The notes under the pieces are model-generated. The model saw only the letters and a list, made by a program, of their open reading frames with translations, ran no database searches and was not told where the DNA came from. The translations under genes and the position numbers were made by a program. 64,000 nucleotides of DNA from Plenodomus lindquistii (taxonomy: Eukaryota; Ascomycota; Dothideomycetes; Pleosporales; Leptosphaeriaceae): NCBI GenBank assembly GCA_025504975.1, contig JANUWI010000011.1, positions 1 to 64,000 of the forward strand, read 5' to 3'. Below, piece by piece: positions 8,585 through 20,052 of this stretch. Position 1 is the stretch's first letter. Each line of letters begins with the position of its first letter.

Positions 8585-9617
8585 TAATAGAATTCTCTTA
8601 ATTAATTTTAAAACTTTTTAATAACTAATACTAAAAGTAGTAGTAGTATATTAGTAACTTTAAAATTAGCTAGTTTTAAAAGCTATATTAATAAATTTAT
8701 ATTAATATTTTCTCTAACTTAATATTATATTATATTATAAATGTATTAAATATAATATATAGTATTTATAATACCTAAAAAAATTATTAGATTTAATAGA
8801 TTATTAGGTTAACTAGTAAAATATATTATTACTTTAAAATAAATCTACTTTTTATAGCTAATAGCTATTTTTTAAAATATATAGTATAATATAATTTTTC
8901 TATATACTATTTTCTCTCTATATAAATTTATATAGTAATTTTTATTTTAAACTTTTTATATTTTTACTTTATTATAAATATATATATATTGTTAAATTTA
9001 TATAAAATACTAGTAACTTTAATTATTATATTAAAATACCTATAATTATTATTACTATATATATATTAATAATTCAATTTATATTATATAAAATATTAGT
9101 ATAAAATAATAACTAGATTAATAGCTTATTATTAAATTCGATATTTATAATACCTAGATACTTTATAAAAATAAGCTAGTACTACTTTATAAAAAATGCA
9201 TATTACTAAACTACAATAGCAATTCGGAACCTGTTCTAGCACTAACCAGCCCCGCATCTAATAGATCTGATACTATCACCACTAAAAACCCCGAGCCCAA
9301 GCTGGGGGTACGTGGTGCGAGCAAGTGCGGAGCTGCCTGGAAAGGAAACCCGCGACCAATCGGGTGAACATCCGATTCCGAGATTCCACCTCCGTCGCCT
9401 CCGGTCTTTACAATAGCCAATCAACCACTAAGTCAGGTTACAGGCAACCTTGTTTGAAGATTACTTTATCGTAGGAGTACGGCCTGTACCTCGGGGGTTT
9501 TCTTTCTATAAGAACGCAGACACCTGCTGTAGATTCTAGTAGTCTTCAAGAGAACATCACCTCGTGTTTTCAGTACCTATCTCCCATAGTTGCTACATTC
9601 AGACCCTCATCCTCAAA

Positions 9618-10748
9618 ATGACAGACGGCAAGCCAACCGTTGCCAATGGCGCCTTCAGGACTGCCGCGCCTGGCCATGAGCTGCGTTACAAGACAACATC
9701 CGGTGTCGAAAAATCGTTGCACGTCCTCGCGACTGCCGGCCAGACGAATCGGCGTCTATCTGCCTCTATCTTCACCATGGAACCGAATGAGGAATCCGAC
9801 ATCACATTGCATAGCTTGGAGGACAAGGGCTATTTCGTAATAGAAGGCGACATCACATTCAATATGCCACTTGACCATTGCGTCCTCACAGCTGCCAAAG
9901 ACGAGTTTGTCTGGCATCCCAGCGGCCGCCCCATCAGCTTCAAAGCAGGTGCCAAGGGTGCTAAGTATCTGCTATATCTAGTTCCTGGTACCGACTTCGT
10001 CCCTCACTTCTTTGAATCGACCACCAAGCTTCAACTCGACTCACCTGAGCAAAAGACTGCGTTGAGGAAGAAGGCCTTCGATGAGTACGGCGTAGGGCTC
10101 TACGAAAATGAGAAAGATGTTCCCAAGTCGATCAGGCCCGCTGCTTCCAATGGCCCACAAACACCCGATGCCCGGGTCCTGATGCCCGAAGAAACTGATC
10201 GCAGGGTTAACCGCCCTTTCAAGTCTGATCCTAGCCATAGATACAAGCTGAACGTCGATCGCGGTGCCATGACCGGCGTCGACCTTGTCTTCCACTCCTG
10301 GGGTCACCAAACCGGCGGCCTCTTCGAACTCCTCGATCTCACCTGGCATAAACCCGACATCGTCTTCCCGCACGTACACACGCTGGAAGAAGAAGGCTTC
10401 TATATCCTTGAGGGAGAGTTTACTCTCTATGTTTCCGAACCCAAGGGTATAACCAAGGTAGTCGGTCGTCCCGGGGACTGGCTGTGGGGACCACGTGACA
10501 TGCCGCACTATTACCACATTACCGGAGAGAAAGGTGCCCGCCTGATATGTTGTCTGCTTCCAGGCGGCTCCGGATTCCTGAATTTCTTCCATGGCATTGC
10601 AGTGGAAGCGCGAGGCATGGATCTATCAACGCCGGAAAAGTTCAAGGAATTCTCAGATTGGCAGAACAAGCTTTCGGCCCAATTTTTGGTTGGGCCTAGT
10701 GAGTGGCCAGGCGAGTACCCGTCAAAGGAACTCGCGCTCGAAGAGTGA
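9618..10748 (+). CDS. Bicupin protein, quercetin-dioxygenase-like
   Basis: 376 residues without introns, starting at the ATG at 9618 (the longer frame begins with GTG). Two cupin barrels are visible. The N-terminal one (about 50-125) has the fold pattern GYFVIEGDITF but lacks the histidine pair. The C-terminal one (about 235-315) has PHVHTLEEEGFYILEGEF with His252, His254 and Glu258/259, then PRDMPHYYH with a candidate third His at 297 or 300, so only this one should bind metal. The family includes quercetin 2,3-dioxygenases and related ring- or side-chain-oxidising enzymes; the substrate is unknown. It is the first gene after AT block 1. A TATA-like CTATAAG lies near 9507. Confidence 0.8.
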   Translation: MTDGKPTVANGAFRTAAPGHELRYKTTSGVEKSLHVLATAGQTNRRLSASIFTMEPNEESDITLHSLEDKGYFVIEGDITFNMPLDHCVLTAAKDEFVWHPSGRPISFKAGAKGAKYLLYLVPGTDFVPHFFESTTKLQLDSPEQKTALRKKAFDEYGVGLYENEKDVPKSIRPAASNGPQTPDARVLMPEETDRRVNRPFKSDPSHRYKLNVDRGAMTGVDLVFHSWGHQTGGLFELLDLTWHKPDIVFPHVHTLEEEGFYILEGEFTLYVSEPKGITKVVGRPGDWLWGPRDMPHYYHITGEKGARLICCLLPGGSGFLNFFHGIAVEARGMDLSTPEKFKEFSDWQNKLSAQFLVGPSEWPGEYPSKELALEE

Positions 10749-11586
10749 GAAGCTAGCGGGGGGCTAAGTTACAAATTGCTGCTTAAGAATATAAAATCAA
10801 TGTAGCTAGCTGAGTTATTAAATCGTTAGTCAGCTAGTACCATTTTGTGCCTCTGCTAGCATTACCTCTCCACTTTCTATCCATACAGTAGATTGCCAGT
10901 ATACAACAAAAGCGATAGTGGCCCTAAGGGTGAGAGGCAGCTCGGGATGACTGACGGAGGTCTTCATAATGGCTATATCCACAGCTAGTAGCTCGACGGA
11001 ACTAGAGCTTTCTCAACGTGCGGAAGTGATTAGGGAAGTTATTGTGTTGTTACTAACAGTTCAGCGGATAGCACAACCTGCTTTATGCGTCTGCTGTCAA
11101 TCTGTTACTAGTAGATACCGTTACAGCAGTCGTCAAATCAGGGTGTGGGGTGATGTGCGTTCACATAGGTAACGCATCAACCTTAACTATTATCGCGGTG
11201 TCTGAAGAGAGTTTCGCTGGTCATTGCGAGTCAAAGCGACGGGTATGACAAAACTATTCACTTATACAGCCAATTGTATCTGCGCTGTAAACTACCACAA
11301 GACGACCTTAAGCTATGTCTGAGCACGACATCTTTAGCTCAGGCTTGCGATTTTCTGGACTATTCCGATAGACCTTCCGCACGTTCGAGATAACTTGCCG
11401 GAAAGCAGGCGGATCAATATTCACACTAGCATCCCAAAGCGCTGTCTCAAGAACCTGGGCGTGTGAAGTTGTTTTACTTATTCAAGGCTCAGAGAAGACA
11501 GACAGTAATAAAAGAGCACAAAAGGAGTGGGATTAGGTCTCAATTGAGAATATGTAGTCGCTTTTCTGTGTGAACAAGCGAGGAAT
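10749..11586. other. Intergenic, no gene seen
   Basis: 838 bp of ordinary base composition between the bicupin stop and the BVMO stop. The reading frames in it are short and lack splice-supported continuation. The two flanking genes converge here, so it should hold both 3' ends. Confidence 0.6.
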
Positions 11587-13515
11587 CTAGCTGTAAGTAG
11601 CTAATTTCTCTTCCCTTTTCTCGATAACGTCCCACTCCTCCCAAGAGATTTTTCTTAACATCCTGCGGAATTGCCACCATGTCCATGGCATAGTGAACGT
11701 AATCCACCCTTCGTCGTTCTTATAGTAACTTACGCAGCTCGACTTAGCCCAGACAAATACGTTAGCTTGACGCCTCTGCACCTCTTTGTTGTATGTGATT
11801 TCCACTGAACGCTTTGGATGCATAGCAAACTTAATCCCTTGCTGCTCCTTGCTCAGGATTACCCGTACAGCTTTTGCGACAAATCTTGCTTGGCGCTCCC
11901 AAGTATCTTGTTGTGATGACCATACCTACACTCTGCGTTAGGACGAATTGGGCCTTGATACTAGTTAATAAAAACATACCTGCCCTGAGTTGGGACCGAA
12001 GCAGTAAAACATGTTGGGAAAGTCGCTCGTGGCTAAGCCATAGAGCGCCTCAGGATGATCTTTCCACTTATCTTGCAAATCAATACCATGAAGGCCTCTG
12101 ACCTTTTCGTGCTCAAGGTATTGGGCGACGTTGAAACCCGTTCCAAATATTATGACATCAAACTCGCGCGATTTCTCGTGGCCGTTTTGAGAAGAGACCA
12201 CTCCTGTTTTCGTGTATCGAACGAGGTTTTCCCGAAGAACTGTGCAGTTTGGTCTTGCAAGCGCTGGATAGAAGTTGTCGAGGCGTAGTGGTCGTTTGCA
12301 GTAGTCTTCGAAAACGAGTCAGTATGTATGTCTGCGAAAGACGCCGGATTTCTCTGTACGAACATTGAGAGTCTGGCCGAACTAGATCGCGAAGCTCAGG
12401 ATCTTTGATCTGAGATTCCATAAAGGATACAGCAGATTGCGTCATTTTGTCATTGAGAGGGTGTCCATCGGTAGCCATTTTAGGCCCGTAGATCATCATG
12501 CGCAAATTCATACGAGCTCGCACAGCCTGAGCAAAGAATGGGACCCATTTCAAGGCCCACCGGAACAAGCTAGTGATGCTATCAGAACAAGGTCCAGTGT
12601 CAAGCTTTTGAGGGTTGTACATACCGTGAGTACGCAAAGTCCTGCCTTGGGACACACACTGGCGGGGTGCGCATGTAGACAGTGAGGTGTTTTGTCTTAT
12701 CAACAATCTCTGGAATGATTTGCGCTGCACTTGGTCCGCAACCAATAATGGCTACACGCTTGTCTGACAAGTCGTGATTCTGCCAGTGTGCAGTGTGCCA
12801 GGAAAGCCCTTGAAACTGTTCGCGGCCTGGAGTCGTACCCCATTTTGGTCTATCAAGTGACCCAACACATTGGCACACAACATCCGCAATCCAATGCTCA
12901 ATTTCTCGTGTTACTTGATTTGCAACAGTAACGCGCCAGACCATATTATTCTCGTCCCATGTGCACGCTTGAACAAGGCTCTGAAACTGGGTGCTTCGCT
13001 GAAGATGATATTCATGCGCAAACCTTGCGTAGTACGCTTGTATCTCGGCTCGCTTCGCGTAGAAATTTGTATAGTCTGGGAATTGTTGTCAGAACCCTAT
13101 GGTAGCGGTATGAAAAGATTGGCTTGCCTTTGTTGATATTGTATGATGTTGTGTATATCAAGGCAGGAACGTCGCACGCGCACCCTGGGTACTTATTCTT
13201 TTGCCAAACCCCGCCATAGTCATCCAAGGCGTCGAAGATTTGAATATCGTCAAGACAAACTGAACCGTCTTGGAGAAGTATACTGGCTTGCTGAATGCCA
13301 TTAAGCCCGCCGCCAACGATCACAACTTTCTTTCGACGCTCTTTGGGAACCGTGAGTGGTAGTTGCGATTCGAATCTTGACTGATCTGCCAGGTCTTCGT
13401 CAAAGCCGCTTAAAGCACTGTACTCCCCGACACCCAACGTGCCGGAAGCATATGTCTTGACAGGTTGAGGGTTACTGGCAGCATTTGGCTGGTTAGGAAC
13501 ACTCCTGCGCTGCAT
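11587..13515 (-). CDS. Baeyer-Villiger-type flavin monooxygenase
   Basis: The hand-built model has five exons: 13515-13128, 13075-12625, 12569-12364, 12305-11980 and 11925-11587; 1710 nt, 569 residues. It starts at the ATG at 13515; an in-frame ATG at 13611 is possible. Motifs are VIVGGGLNG (FAD site), GGVWQKNKYPG, the BVMO fingerprint FQGLSWHTAHW, IIGCGPSAAQ (NADPH site), VIIFGTGF and a C-terminal VWAKSSCVSYYKN block. Class I BVMOs insert one oxygen of O2 beside a ketone using FAD and NADPH, giving an ester or lactone. Intron 1 (13076-13127) is a GC-AG intron with a CTGAC branch point; the donor of intron 3 (12306-12363) is the least certain. It shares orientation with the serine hydrolase upstream at 14479-15873. 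Confidence 0.85.
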
Positions 13516-14478
13516 TTTGATAGGTGAATAGAGAAGCTTTGAGAAAAGATTGTTTTTGGGTACACAGGCTTTGTGGAATTGATATGTGCAGAAAGCGGGA
13601 AAGATATTCATGCTCCAGGCCTCGGAGGGAGAACCCGGAGGAGCGGTGCAGATGGAGCAACCCTTGGCGTGCCGATATGTTGATGCGAAATTCCGTGATT
13701 AGGAAGTCATGGATTTAGTTGCTAACTAATCCTAAAACTAGGTACACCGAGGCGGAATGAAAAGAGCCTTTACCATGGGCAGATCACACAACCGTGGTTG
13801 GACAGACCTGGAGTAACCTCCGGTTACGTACTCGGAACCGGGGTCCGACCATATGTACGTGGGCCGGATCAAGGTTCCGGGGCCTGCACTGACTTACTAT
13901 GTAGATCACATAGTGATTGAACTTCAAGTTTACAACACAAGTGACACCTGCACCGCATCTGACAAGTTTCTACAATTCCTAGCGTATAAGACCGTGTACT
14001 TTAATCGCTTTTGGTGTCCCAAGCGGCCGTTGATGATTGCACCAATCACAGGTGCCATGTGGCTATTCCGACGATACCAGTGCAGCTTTCGGTCAATCTT
14101 TTGCAAGGTACAACGCGAAGCAGCAAAGAAATCACGTTTAGTTTAAAGAACGCTCCACCATTGATTCAGAGTTCGGGCAGGACCTGCGGAAACGCTGCGG
14201 TACATCATGGGCTGAAGAAAATTCGGCCTCCGGTATCGCAGTGACGCTATGGTATTGTTAACTCAAGCCTCTGCAGTTACCTGTTGCTAGTAATGAAGCG
14301 TCTGTTGAGAAGCTATCCAAATAATAATTTCGAAGGCTATTCATTGGACTAGATGGGTGGTATGATGTTCCGCACCTAAGGCATTCGCCTGCGTGGACGT
14401 GAATCGTGCAACACTCGAATGGTCACCATTGGAGCGAAAGGGGAGTTAGAAGAGAAATTCGACGACTCAATTTCCTAT
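13516..14478. other. Promoter region and intergenic space, no gene seen
   Basis: The upstream region of the BVMO gene and the 3' flank of the serine hydrolase gene. Several short frames occur on the plus strand; none shows a domain, a good start context or splice signals leading to one. Confidence 0.6.
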
Positions 14479-15873
14479 CTATACCCGCTTAGACTGGTAC
14501 ATATCGTTCATAAACTCCTGCGCTAGATGTACACTCTTTGGGTCTCCAGCTGGGATGACCTGACTTGCATAAAGTCCTGCAACCCTATTTAATCGATTCG
14601 CGAACCAGAAGAGATTAGGCAAGCCGCCCCAAACCAGTGAGCCCTTCTTGTAGCTTCCTACATCTTCTTCCATGTACATACCGCCCAGGCCAAAATTAAT
14701 CGCAACGTTGGGCTCCTTGATGCCAGTCATCGCCCTGGTCATAGAGGAATCGTGAAGAGCACGCTGCGCGAGAGATCCTCTCTCAAGCTGTGGTGCAAAC
14801 ATAAGTTCGACAGTCTCAGGCTTCAGTAATTTCGGCTTTGCCCGAAGCAAGTCGCTGAGAACTTTGATATAGTCATCGCTGCTTGAGTACAATCCTGCTC
14901 CGCCACACTCTTCTGGAACACTATCTGGCCACAAATTCTTGGATTCTGAGAGAGTCCCATTCTCCGTTCTCCTTGTCATCTTCACAAGTCTTGGTGTGAG
15001 CTCTGGATGTAGGTCCAAGTGGAAAGTAGTCGAGTTCATGCCCAGGGGATCGAAGATGTGTTTACGAAGGTAGTCTTCGAGCGAAACGTTGTTCAGGCGT
15101 GAGACGATTTCGCAGGCCAGCTACATGCGTAGTCGTCAGCGAACTGTCAAACATCCTCAATCTCCACATTCTCGGAGTTCTACGTCGCAATTGTAGAAGC
15201 TTTGAGTTTCCCAAGATGTTGCCTGGCGCAGTAGGGTCTTACATCAATGCCTCCAGAATATGCCCAGCTCTCTCCAGGCTCAAACAACAAGGGCACCACA
15301 TATGCTTCGAGAACCTTTCCTGACAGTCCCAATGATTCCATCTGGAGAGATGAACGCCATGCCCCTATCAAAGGCTGTTGCCCATCGTAAGACAAACCGC
15401 TAGTGTGGGACAGCAGATGACGTAGCGTGATCTTCTTAGTCGATGGCTCCAAGGAGAACTGCGGATTCCCGGAAGAATCTAAAGATCCGGACGACTTGAT
15501 AATCTCAAGGTTCGCGAGCTCGGGGAGGATGTGCTCGACATGATCGTCTAGCGAGATTTGTCCGCGCTCGACGCATTGCAACACAGCAATAGTGCCAATC
15601 AGCTTTGTACAAGAAGCCACCCAGAAGATGCTATCTGAATTGAGCTTGGATGCGTTGAGAGCGACAGAATTGTAGCCAGAACATTTACTGTAAAATTTAT
15701 ATCCTAGGATTGTGGATAAGCGTGCTTTCTACAAATGAGCAGTGTAGTGATTTCACAGACGACAAGACGAAACTAAACTTACCTTTCTCATCTACAGCAG
15801 AAACCACGCAACCTGGAATGCCATTTGAGTTCCGGATTGTACTCTGGGCCAACAATTCATCAAAGTCCACCAT
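14479..15873 (-). CDS. Class C beta-lactamase-family serine hydrolase/esterase (LovD-like fold)
   Basis: Three exons: 15873-15783, 15703-15243 and 15120-14479; 1194 nt, 397 residues. The catalytic SxxK is in FWVASCTKLIG, and the second motif tyrosine is in AYSGG. HLLSHTSGLSYD and HIFDPLGMNSTTF are standard family blocks. The family covers penicillin-binding-protein-like esterases and fungal transesterases such as LovD; it rarely means antibiotic resistance in fungi. No signal peptide is visible, so it is probably cytosolic. Beside a BVMO, an esterase that opens the ester product is the simplest role (inference). The intron 1 acceptor was chosen at 15704 because it restores the DEKG-x-KFYSK block; an acceptor about 21 nt upstream is less good. 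Confidence 0.85.
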
Positions 15874-16742
15874 TCTGACAACTTTGAGACTTATTACTTC
15901 TTAAGGCGGGGGTTGGGAGTTCGACAATCAGATTCAATACACTGGTCGCTTTTCTTATGTATCGAGAGAATCAAAGGAGGGTCACCTTAAAATCAAGGCG
16001 AAAAGCATGAAAAAGCTCGTCAGCAGCGGTAATGCAACAAATTCTCTAAATCGATCTCAAATGATATCGTACACATTAGTGGTGATTACCCCACCTTATA
16101 ATAATTTGTCAGTAGCCAAATGGACAGGGCTGTCCGGTTTCGACTGCTTGTTACTATTAAATCCGGGGGTTGGCGGGTTGCGCGGGTAGTGCAATTCATA
16201 TTCGGTGCGTGAGTCGGAACCAAGTTCCGAGCTTCGGCGGTCAAACAACGCCACAAAGCTAAATATTGGAGCCTGTTTGTTGGCAAGGCTCCTAGTTAAA
16301 TCTTCGATCTGGCTTGCTAAATTGTTGCCTTATGAAAGTCCCTGTCATGTTAGAATAGGTGTGGCAGTGATTCAATCATACTCTTTCTCTAGGCACGGAA
16401 CAGATTGCGCAGATGTGTAAAGCAAAATGTCTGCCTCCAAGATATGCACACAATTAGATATTCCTGGCACCCATCAGCTATTACCGTCCTACGTCTCCGA
16501 TGTTCAATTTCATCCTCAATATCGAAGTAGGTGTTAGGAATACCTATTAATTACACAATGACTGAACGTAATATTGGGAACAGACTTGGCTGATATGAAT
16601 CTACGTTGATAGCATATTATATCTTTTAATATAAACTTCGGTCCTGCGTCTTCTTCAAGAAATGAACTCAATCACAGCTCTCACGAGCCATGTGAGCGTT
16701 CAAGTCTTATTGATCATACGGCGGCAATTCGCATGCCTGAGT
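15874..16742. other. Intergenic, no gene seen
   Basis: The 5' flank of the serine hydrolase gene and the 3' flank of the GFA gene. It is AT-leaning but not RIP-scarred; CA and TG are normal. No coding frame is supported. Confidence 0.6.
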
Positions 16743-17277
16743 CTAACTCGAGCTCTTAAGATAATTTGGCTTCTGTGATGCGAATAGCTCGGCTTTTGGT
16801 GGTAAAGTCTCTAAGCTAGGAAAACCGTATCAGCCACGCCATGCAATCACGATGTCAACTTACCCATTGTGTATCAGCGGTGTACGAACCATCCAGTACA
16901 TTCCCTTGTGGTGCATAGGAATTGTCCATAGAGTGCAGCCACATCTCCCGCAAAACACTTTATGTTTTGGGCTATTACTGGCGTTATCTTCTGTGATCCA
17001 AGTTCTCATCAAATCGTTTCCAGTATCAACTGTAACTTGGTCTTTTGAGAATTTTGCAGACTATATTCTACGTTCAGCGTAAGACAATCAGTGTCGATTG
17101 CAGTAGCTTTGTACTTACACACTGTGACGGACCCCCGGCGTTCTTCGAGCAATGCGTGCAGAAGCAGCTGAACACAGCTTGAGGTTTTCCATTAATGCTG
17201 AACCTTACACCCTCACAAAGACAGGATCCGTACATCTTCCTAGAAGAATCTGAATCGGATGGCTGCATGTTTTTCAA
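16743..17277 (-). CDS. GFA-family zinc protein (glutathione-dependent formaldehyde-activating-like)
   Basis: Three exons: 17277-17119, 17060-16864 and 16815-16743; 429 nt, 142 residues, the usual size. The zinc ligands are clear: GSCLCEGVRF (CxC), SCFCTHCSK (CxxC) and FCGRCGCTLW. The C-terminus ends in a typical PPKAELFASQKP-like tail. Members bind glutathione adducts or act in small-molecule detoxification; the true reaction of most fungal members is unknown. The introns carry GTAAGT donors and end in TATAG and CCTAG. It sits between the serine hydrolase and the gentisate-dioxygenase-like gene. A role in glutathione-dependent isomerisation within the pathway is possible but unproven. Confidence 0.85.
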
Positions 17278-17835
17278 CGCGTAATTGATTTAAGTCTTAT
17301 ACCTACTTGACGGTGGGATGCATATATATCAAAGCGGCTCAGAAGATTGTCCAAACGAGACATGCATAATGGCGGCCATAACGAGGACTAGCGAGTTTCG
17401 CCGTGGAGAGACTCCGGATCAGCTCTGAATTTCTTTGTCTCCGTCGTTTTTGTAATCACGTGGATGGATACGGGAAGGGGCCACGCGGAACAGCCGGTGC
17501 GTGATCGTTAGTGTAGTTCAACAGTTCCGGGATGGTTGGAAGCTAACTAAAGTTGTCCTGTGCACGGAGACAAGTTCCGGGATTTTTCCTGGCGTAGAGG
17601 GCAATGACTTCCGGTTGGTATCTTCCAATCGCCTGCTGCCGTCACCTTTTTAAAAGTCCAGGATTGGAGGCACGGTGTTGGTCATACCAACTCAATTTCA
17701 ATTATCCTCGATCATTTCTCGAATGGCGGAGTGTCTCAACGAACAAAGAAGAATTGTTAACCGCATTACGATTGCCGTTCAGAAGGCTCACCTAAAATCG
17801 GTAGCAAGCTCAGGCTGAGAACCTCCCAGAGCCAC
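17278..17835. other. Divergent promoter region between the GFA and dioxygenase genes
   Basis: 558 bp separate two divergently transcribed genes, so it should hold both promoters. Inverted GC-rich words such as TTCCGGGAT recur (near 17525 and 17575), and CCGG-containing sites occur near 17410, 17490 and 17610. CGG-type triplets are common targets of Zn2Cys6 regulators, but no specific operator can be claimed. Confidence 0.4.
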
Positions 17836-18843
17836 ATGTCTCAAGACCCAGTTATACCTACGGTCACAGCCATGGAAGGATCACACCCGAGTAACAAAGT
17901 CGACCTCACGCAATATGTTAATCAACTTGGAGAGAAGAATGTAACCCCGTTGTGGACTATGATGGACAAAATGGTGCCCCCATACCCAAACCCAAAGGCA
18001 GCAGTCACATTGTGGGAATATTCACAGATGAGGCCTGCCCTGATGGACGCCTCCGAGATCGTTTCTGCTGAAGAAGCCGAGCGTCGGGTCTTGATCCTCG
18101 TCAACCAGTCCATGTCTGCACCCAACACCACAGACACCATCTATGCTGGTCTGCAGGTTGTATTGCCAGGCGAGACCGCGCCAGCACATCGCCATCGAGC
18201 ATTTGCATTAAGGTTCATCATTGAGGGATCGGGAGGATTTACCGCGGTCGAAGGAGCAAAGATCAAGATGTCCAAGGGCGATGTGATATTAACACCAAGC
18301 TGGCACTGGCATGATCATGGGAATGAGGGATCTGATCCGGTGATCTGGTTAGACGCCCTTGACCTTCCGCTCTGGCAATTCTTGCCAATAAACATTCTAC
18401 AGCATTTTGCGGAACCTCGATATCCGAGCACACCATGCGTCGATTCCGATATTCGCATACCATGGAGTACCGTAGCCAAAGAACTCGATAGCACTGGATC
18501 GCCACATACCAAATATCACTATCGACGGCCAGATGGATCAGAATTGTCGCAAACAATCTCGGCGCAAGCGGAACGGGTATCTCCAGGACATACCACCCAT
18601 GTCAATCAGGACGTGTTCTCGTACGTGTACCACGTCTATCAAGGGCACGGCTTTTCGATGATCAAACGTCCCTACGATACGACAGCGAAGAGGATAGATT
18701 GGGGCCCACGAGACACGTTTGCAGTGCCTGCTTGGAGCGAAGTCTCTCATACCTGTTCTTTGAAGGGTGAGGCTGCCTATCTGTTCGCCGTTAATGACAT
18801 TCCAATGATCAAGGCCCTTACTTTCATCAAGCCAAGATCGTAG
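17836..18843 (+). CDS. Gentisate 1,2-dioxygenase-like bicupin
   Basis: 335 residues, no intron, starting at the ATG at 17836. The first cupin carries the iron-binding pattern of gentisate dioxygenases: PAHRHRAFALRFIIEG with His118 and His120, then TPSWHWHDHGNEG with His159, followed by VIWLDALDLPL. The length fits the 330-370 residues of the family. The enzyme opens gentisate (2,5-dihydroxybenzoate) to maleylpyruvate with O2 and Fe(II); close relatives use 1-hydroxy-2-naphthoate or salicylate, so the substrate is not certain. It converges with the FAH-family hydrolase gene 286 bp away, which fits the next hydrolytic step of the gentisate route. Confidence 0.88.
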   Translation: MSQDPVIPTVTAMEGSHPSNKVDLTQYVNQLGEKNVTPLWTMMDKMVPPYPNPKAAVTLWEYSQMRPALMDASEIVSAEEAERRVLILVNQSMSAPNTTDTIYAGLQVVLPGETAPAHRHRAFALRFIIEGSGGFTAVEGAKIKMSKGDVILTPSWHWHDHGNEGSDPVIWLDALDLPLWQFLPINILQHFAEPRYPSTPCVDSDIRIPWSTVAKELDSTGSPHTKYHYRRPDGSELSQTISAQAERVSPGHTTHVNQDVFSYVYHVYQGHGFSMIKRPYDTTAKRIDWGPRDTFAVPAWSEVSHTCSLKGEAAYLFAVNDIPMIKALTFIKPRS

Positions 18844-19129
18844 CAGACGAACAAATTGAGCCATACCTCTGAAGCTTAGACAACAAAGGTTCTGTTACAA
18901 TGAACTAAATTCTGAGGTATTGTGCCTCACTACCTCGTTGCCTTTCCAACTTTGTGAAGTGTGCGTTGTGAAATCATGTTGTCTTAATGTCAGGTCGATC
19001 ACTTACTTGGGAACAGACTCCCCTATCGGTTCAAACATGACGAATGCCTGCAAGTCATCAGATTGGTCAGGTAAGAGAAAGCCGAACATGATTACCATTG
19101 GTACTAAGACCATATCAATTATCCTATGA

Positions 19130-20052
19130 CTAGACTTGGAAGGCCACTCTGTTTTCTACTGCCCCTAGCTGATCAATGCGTACCTTGACAACGTCACCAT
19201 CCTTCAAATAGATAGGCTCTTTCATACCCATTGCAACTCCTGCAGGTGTTCCTGTCATGATCACCGTTCCCTTTTCAAGCGTCGTACCTTGACTGAGAAA
19301 TCTGACAATATCCTTGACCCCAAACAGGAGATCACTTGTCTCCGCATCCTGTCTTAATTCATCGTTTACCCATGTCTGAAGGCGTAAGTTGCTTGCGTCT
19401 CCCACGGCCTTTGGAGACACAAGCAGCGGGCCAAGCGGTGCGAATTTGTCAAAGCCCTTGCTAAAACACCATTGAGGTACAACACCGGCATATGCCGGAT
19501 CCCGTTGCCAAGTCCTCGCACTCACGTCGTTTGAAGTCATATAGCCCGCAATGTAGTGAAGGGCGTCTTCATTGCTGACATCCTTGCAATTCTTGCCGAT
19601 AACAACAGAGAGCTCGCCCTCATAGTCAAGTTGATTTTCCTGGGCAATTTTCGGGATTGGGATGACTTCGTTGAATCCAGCAATGCTTGCTGAAGGCTTA
19701 ACGAACATCGAAGGATACGGTGGTGGTTTCCGCCCGCCTTCCCGTACTAGAAGGGCGTCAGTCGGTATCAGAAGACCAGTGCCACCAACTTACTGTGCTT
19801 CATGTAGTTCAAGCCCACACATTTGATAATAGGCACATTGTTCGGTTGCAGCACGGGAAGGAGCTCTGCTACCTGCTCTTGGATATCTGTTCGCCCAGTG
19901 ATGTCGAGTGGGCCAGTGCCATTCAAGACCACAGCAAACAGGGCTTTGTTTGCTAACAGAAGCAGGAGCTCATCTGCATGTTGGATCTGTGGTTCGCCAA
20001 ATCGTTCCTTGCCTTCAGGGTTTTTGAAACGAATCAAAGCGGAAAATGACAT
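19130..20052 (-). CDS. Fumarylacetoacetate-hydrolase-family protein, fumarylpyruvate hydrolase-like
   Basis: Two exons: 20052-19794 and 19746-19130; 876 nt, 291 residues. The 47-nt intron has a GTAAGT donor, a GACTGAC branch point and a TAG acceptor. Diagnostic blocks are CVGLNYMKH, FVKP, LDYEGELSVVIGK with the metal-binding ExE region, TSNDVSARTWQ, and VIMTGTPAGVAMGM near the end. The family cleaves C-C bonds in diketo acids; with a gentisate-type dioxygenase beside it, hydrolysis of fumarylpyruvate (or maleylpyruvate) to pyruvate and a C4 acid is the best guess. It is the last gene before AT block 2. Confidence 0.88.

Larger units (their letters stand above)
5380..9200. repeat. RIP-degraded AT-rich block 1, subtelomeric
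   Basis: Almost pure A/T sequence of nearly 4 kb, rich in TAG, TTA, AGCT and TATA words. CA and TG dinucleotides are nearly absent, while C and G survive in CT, CC, CG and AG contexts; this is the signature of C-to-T change in CpA (RIP). No intact ORF is present. It contains a diverged direct repeat (6957-7432 and 8123-8584) and a stretch at 6300-6960 that still reads like protein between stops but could not be assigned. It is most likely old transposon or subtelomeric repeat sequence. Confidence 0.8.
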
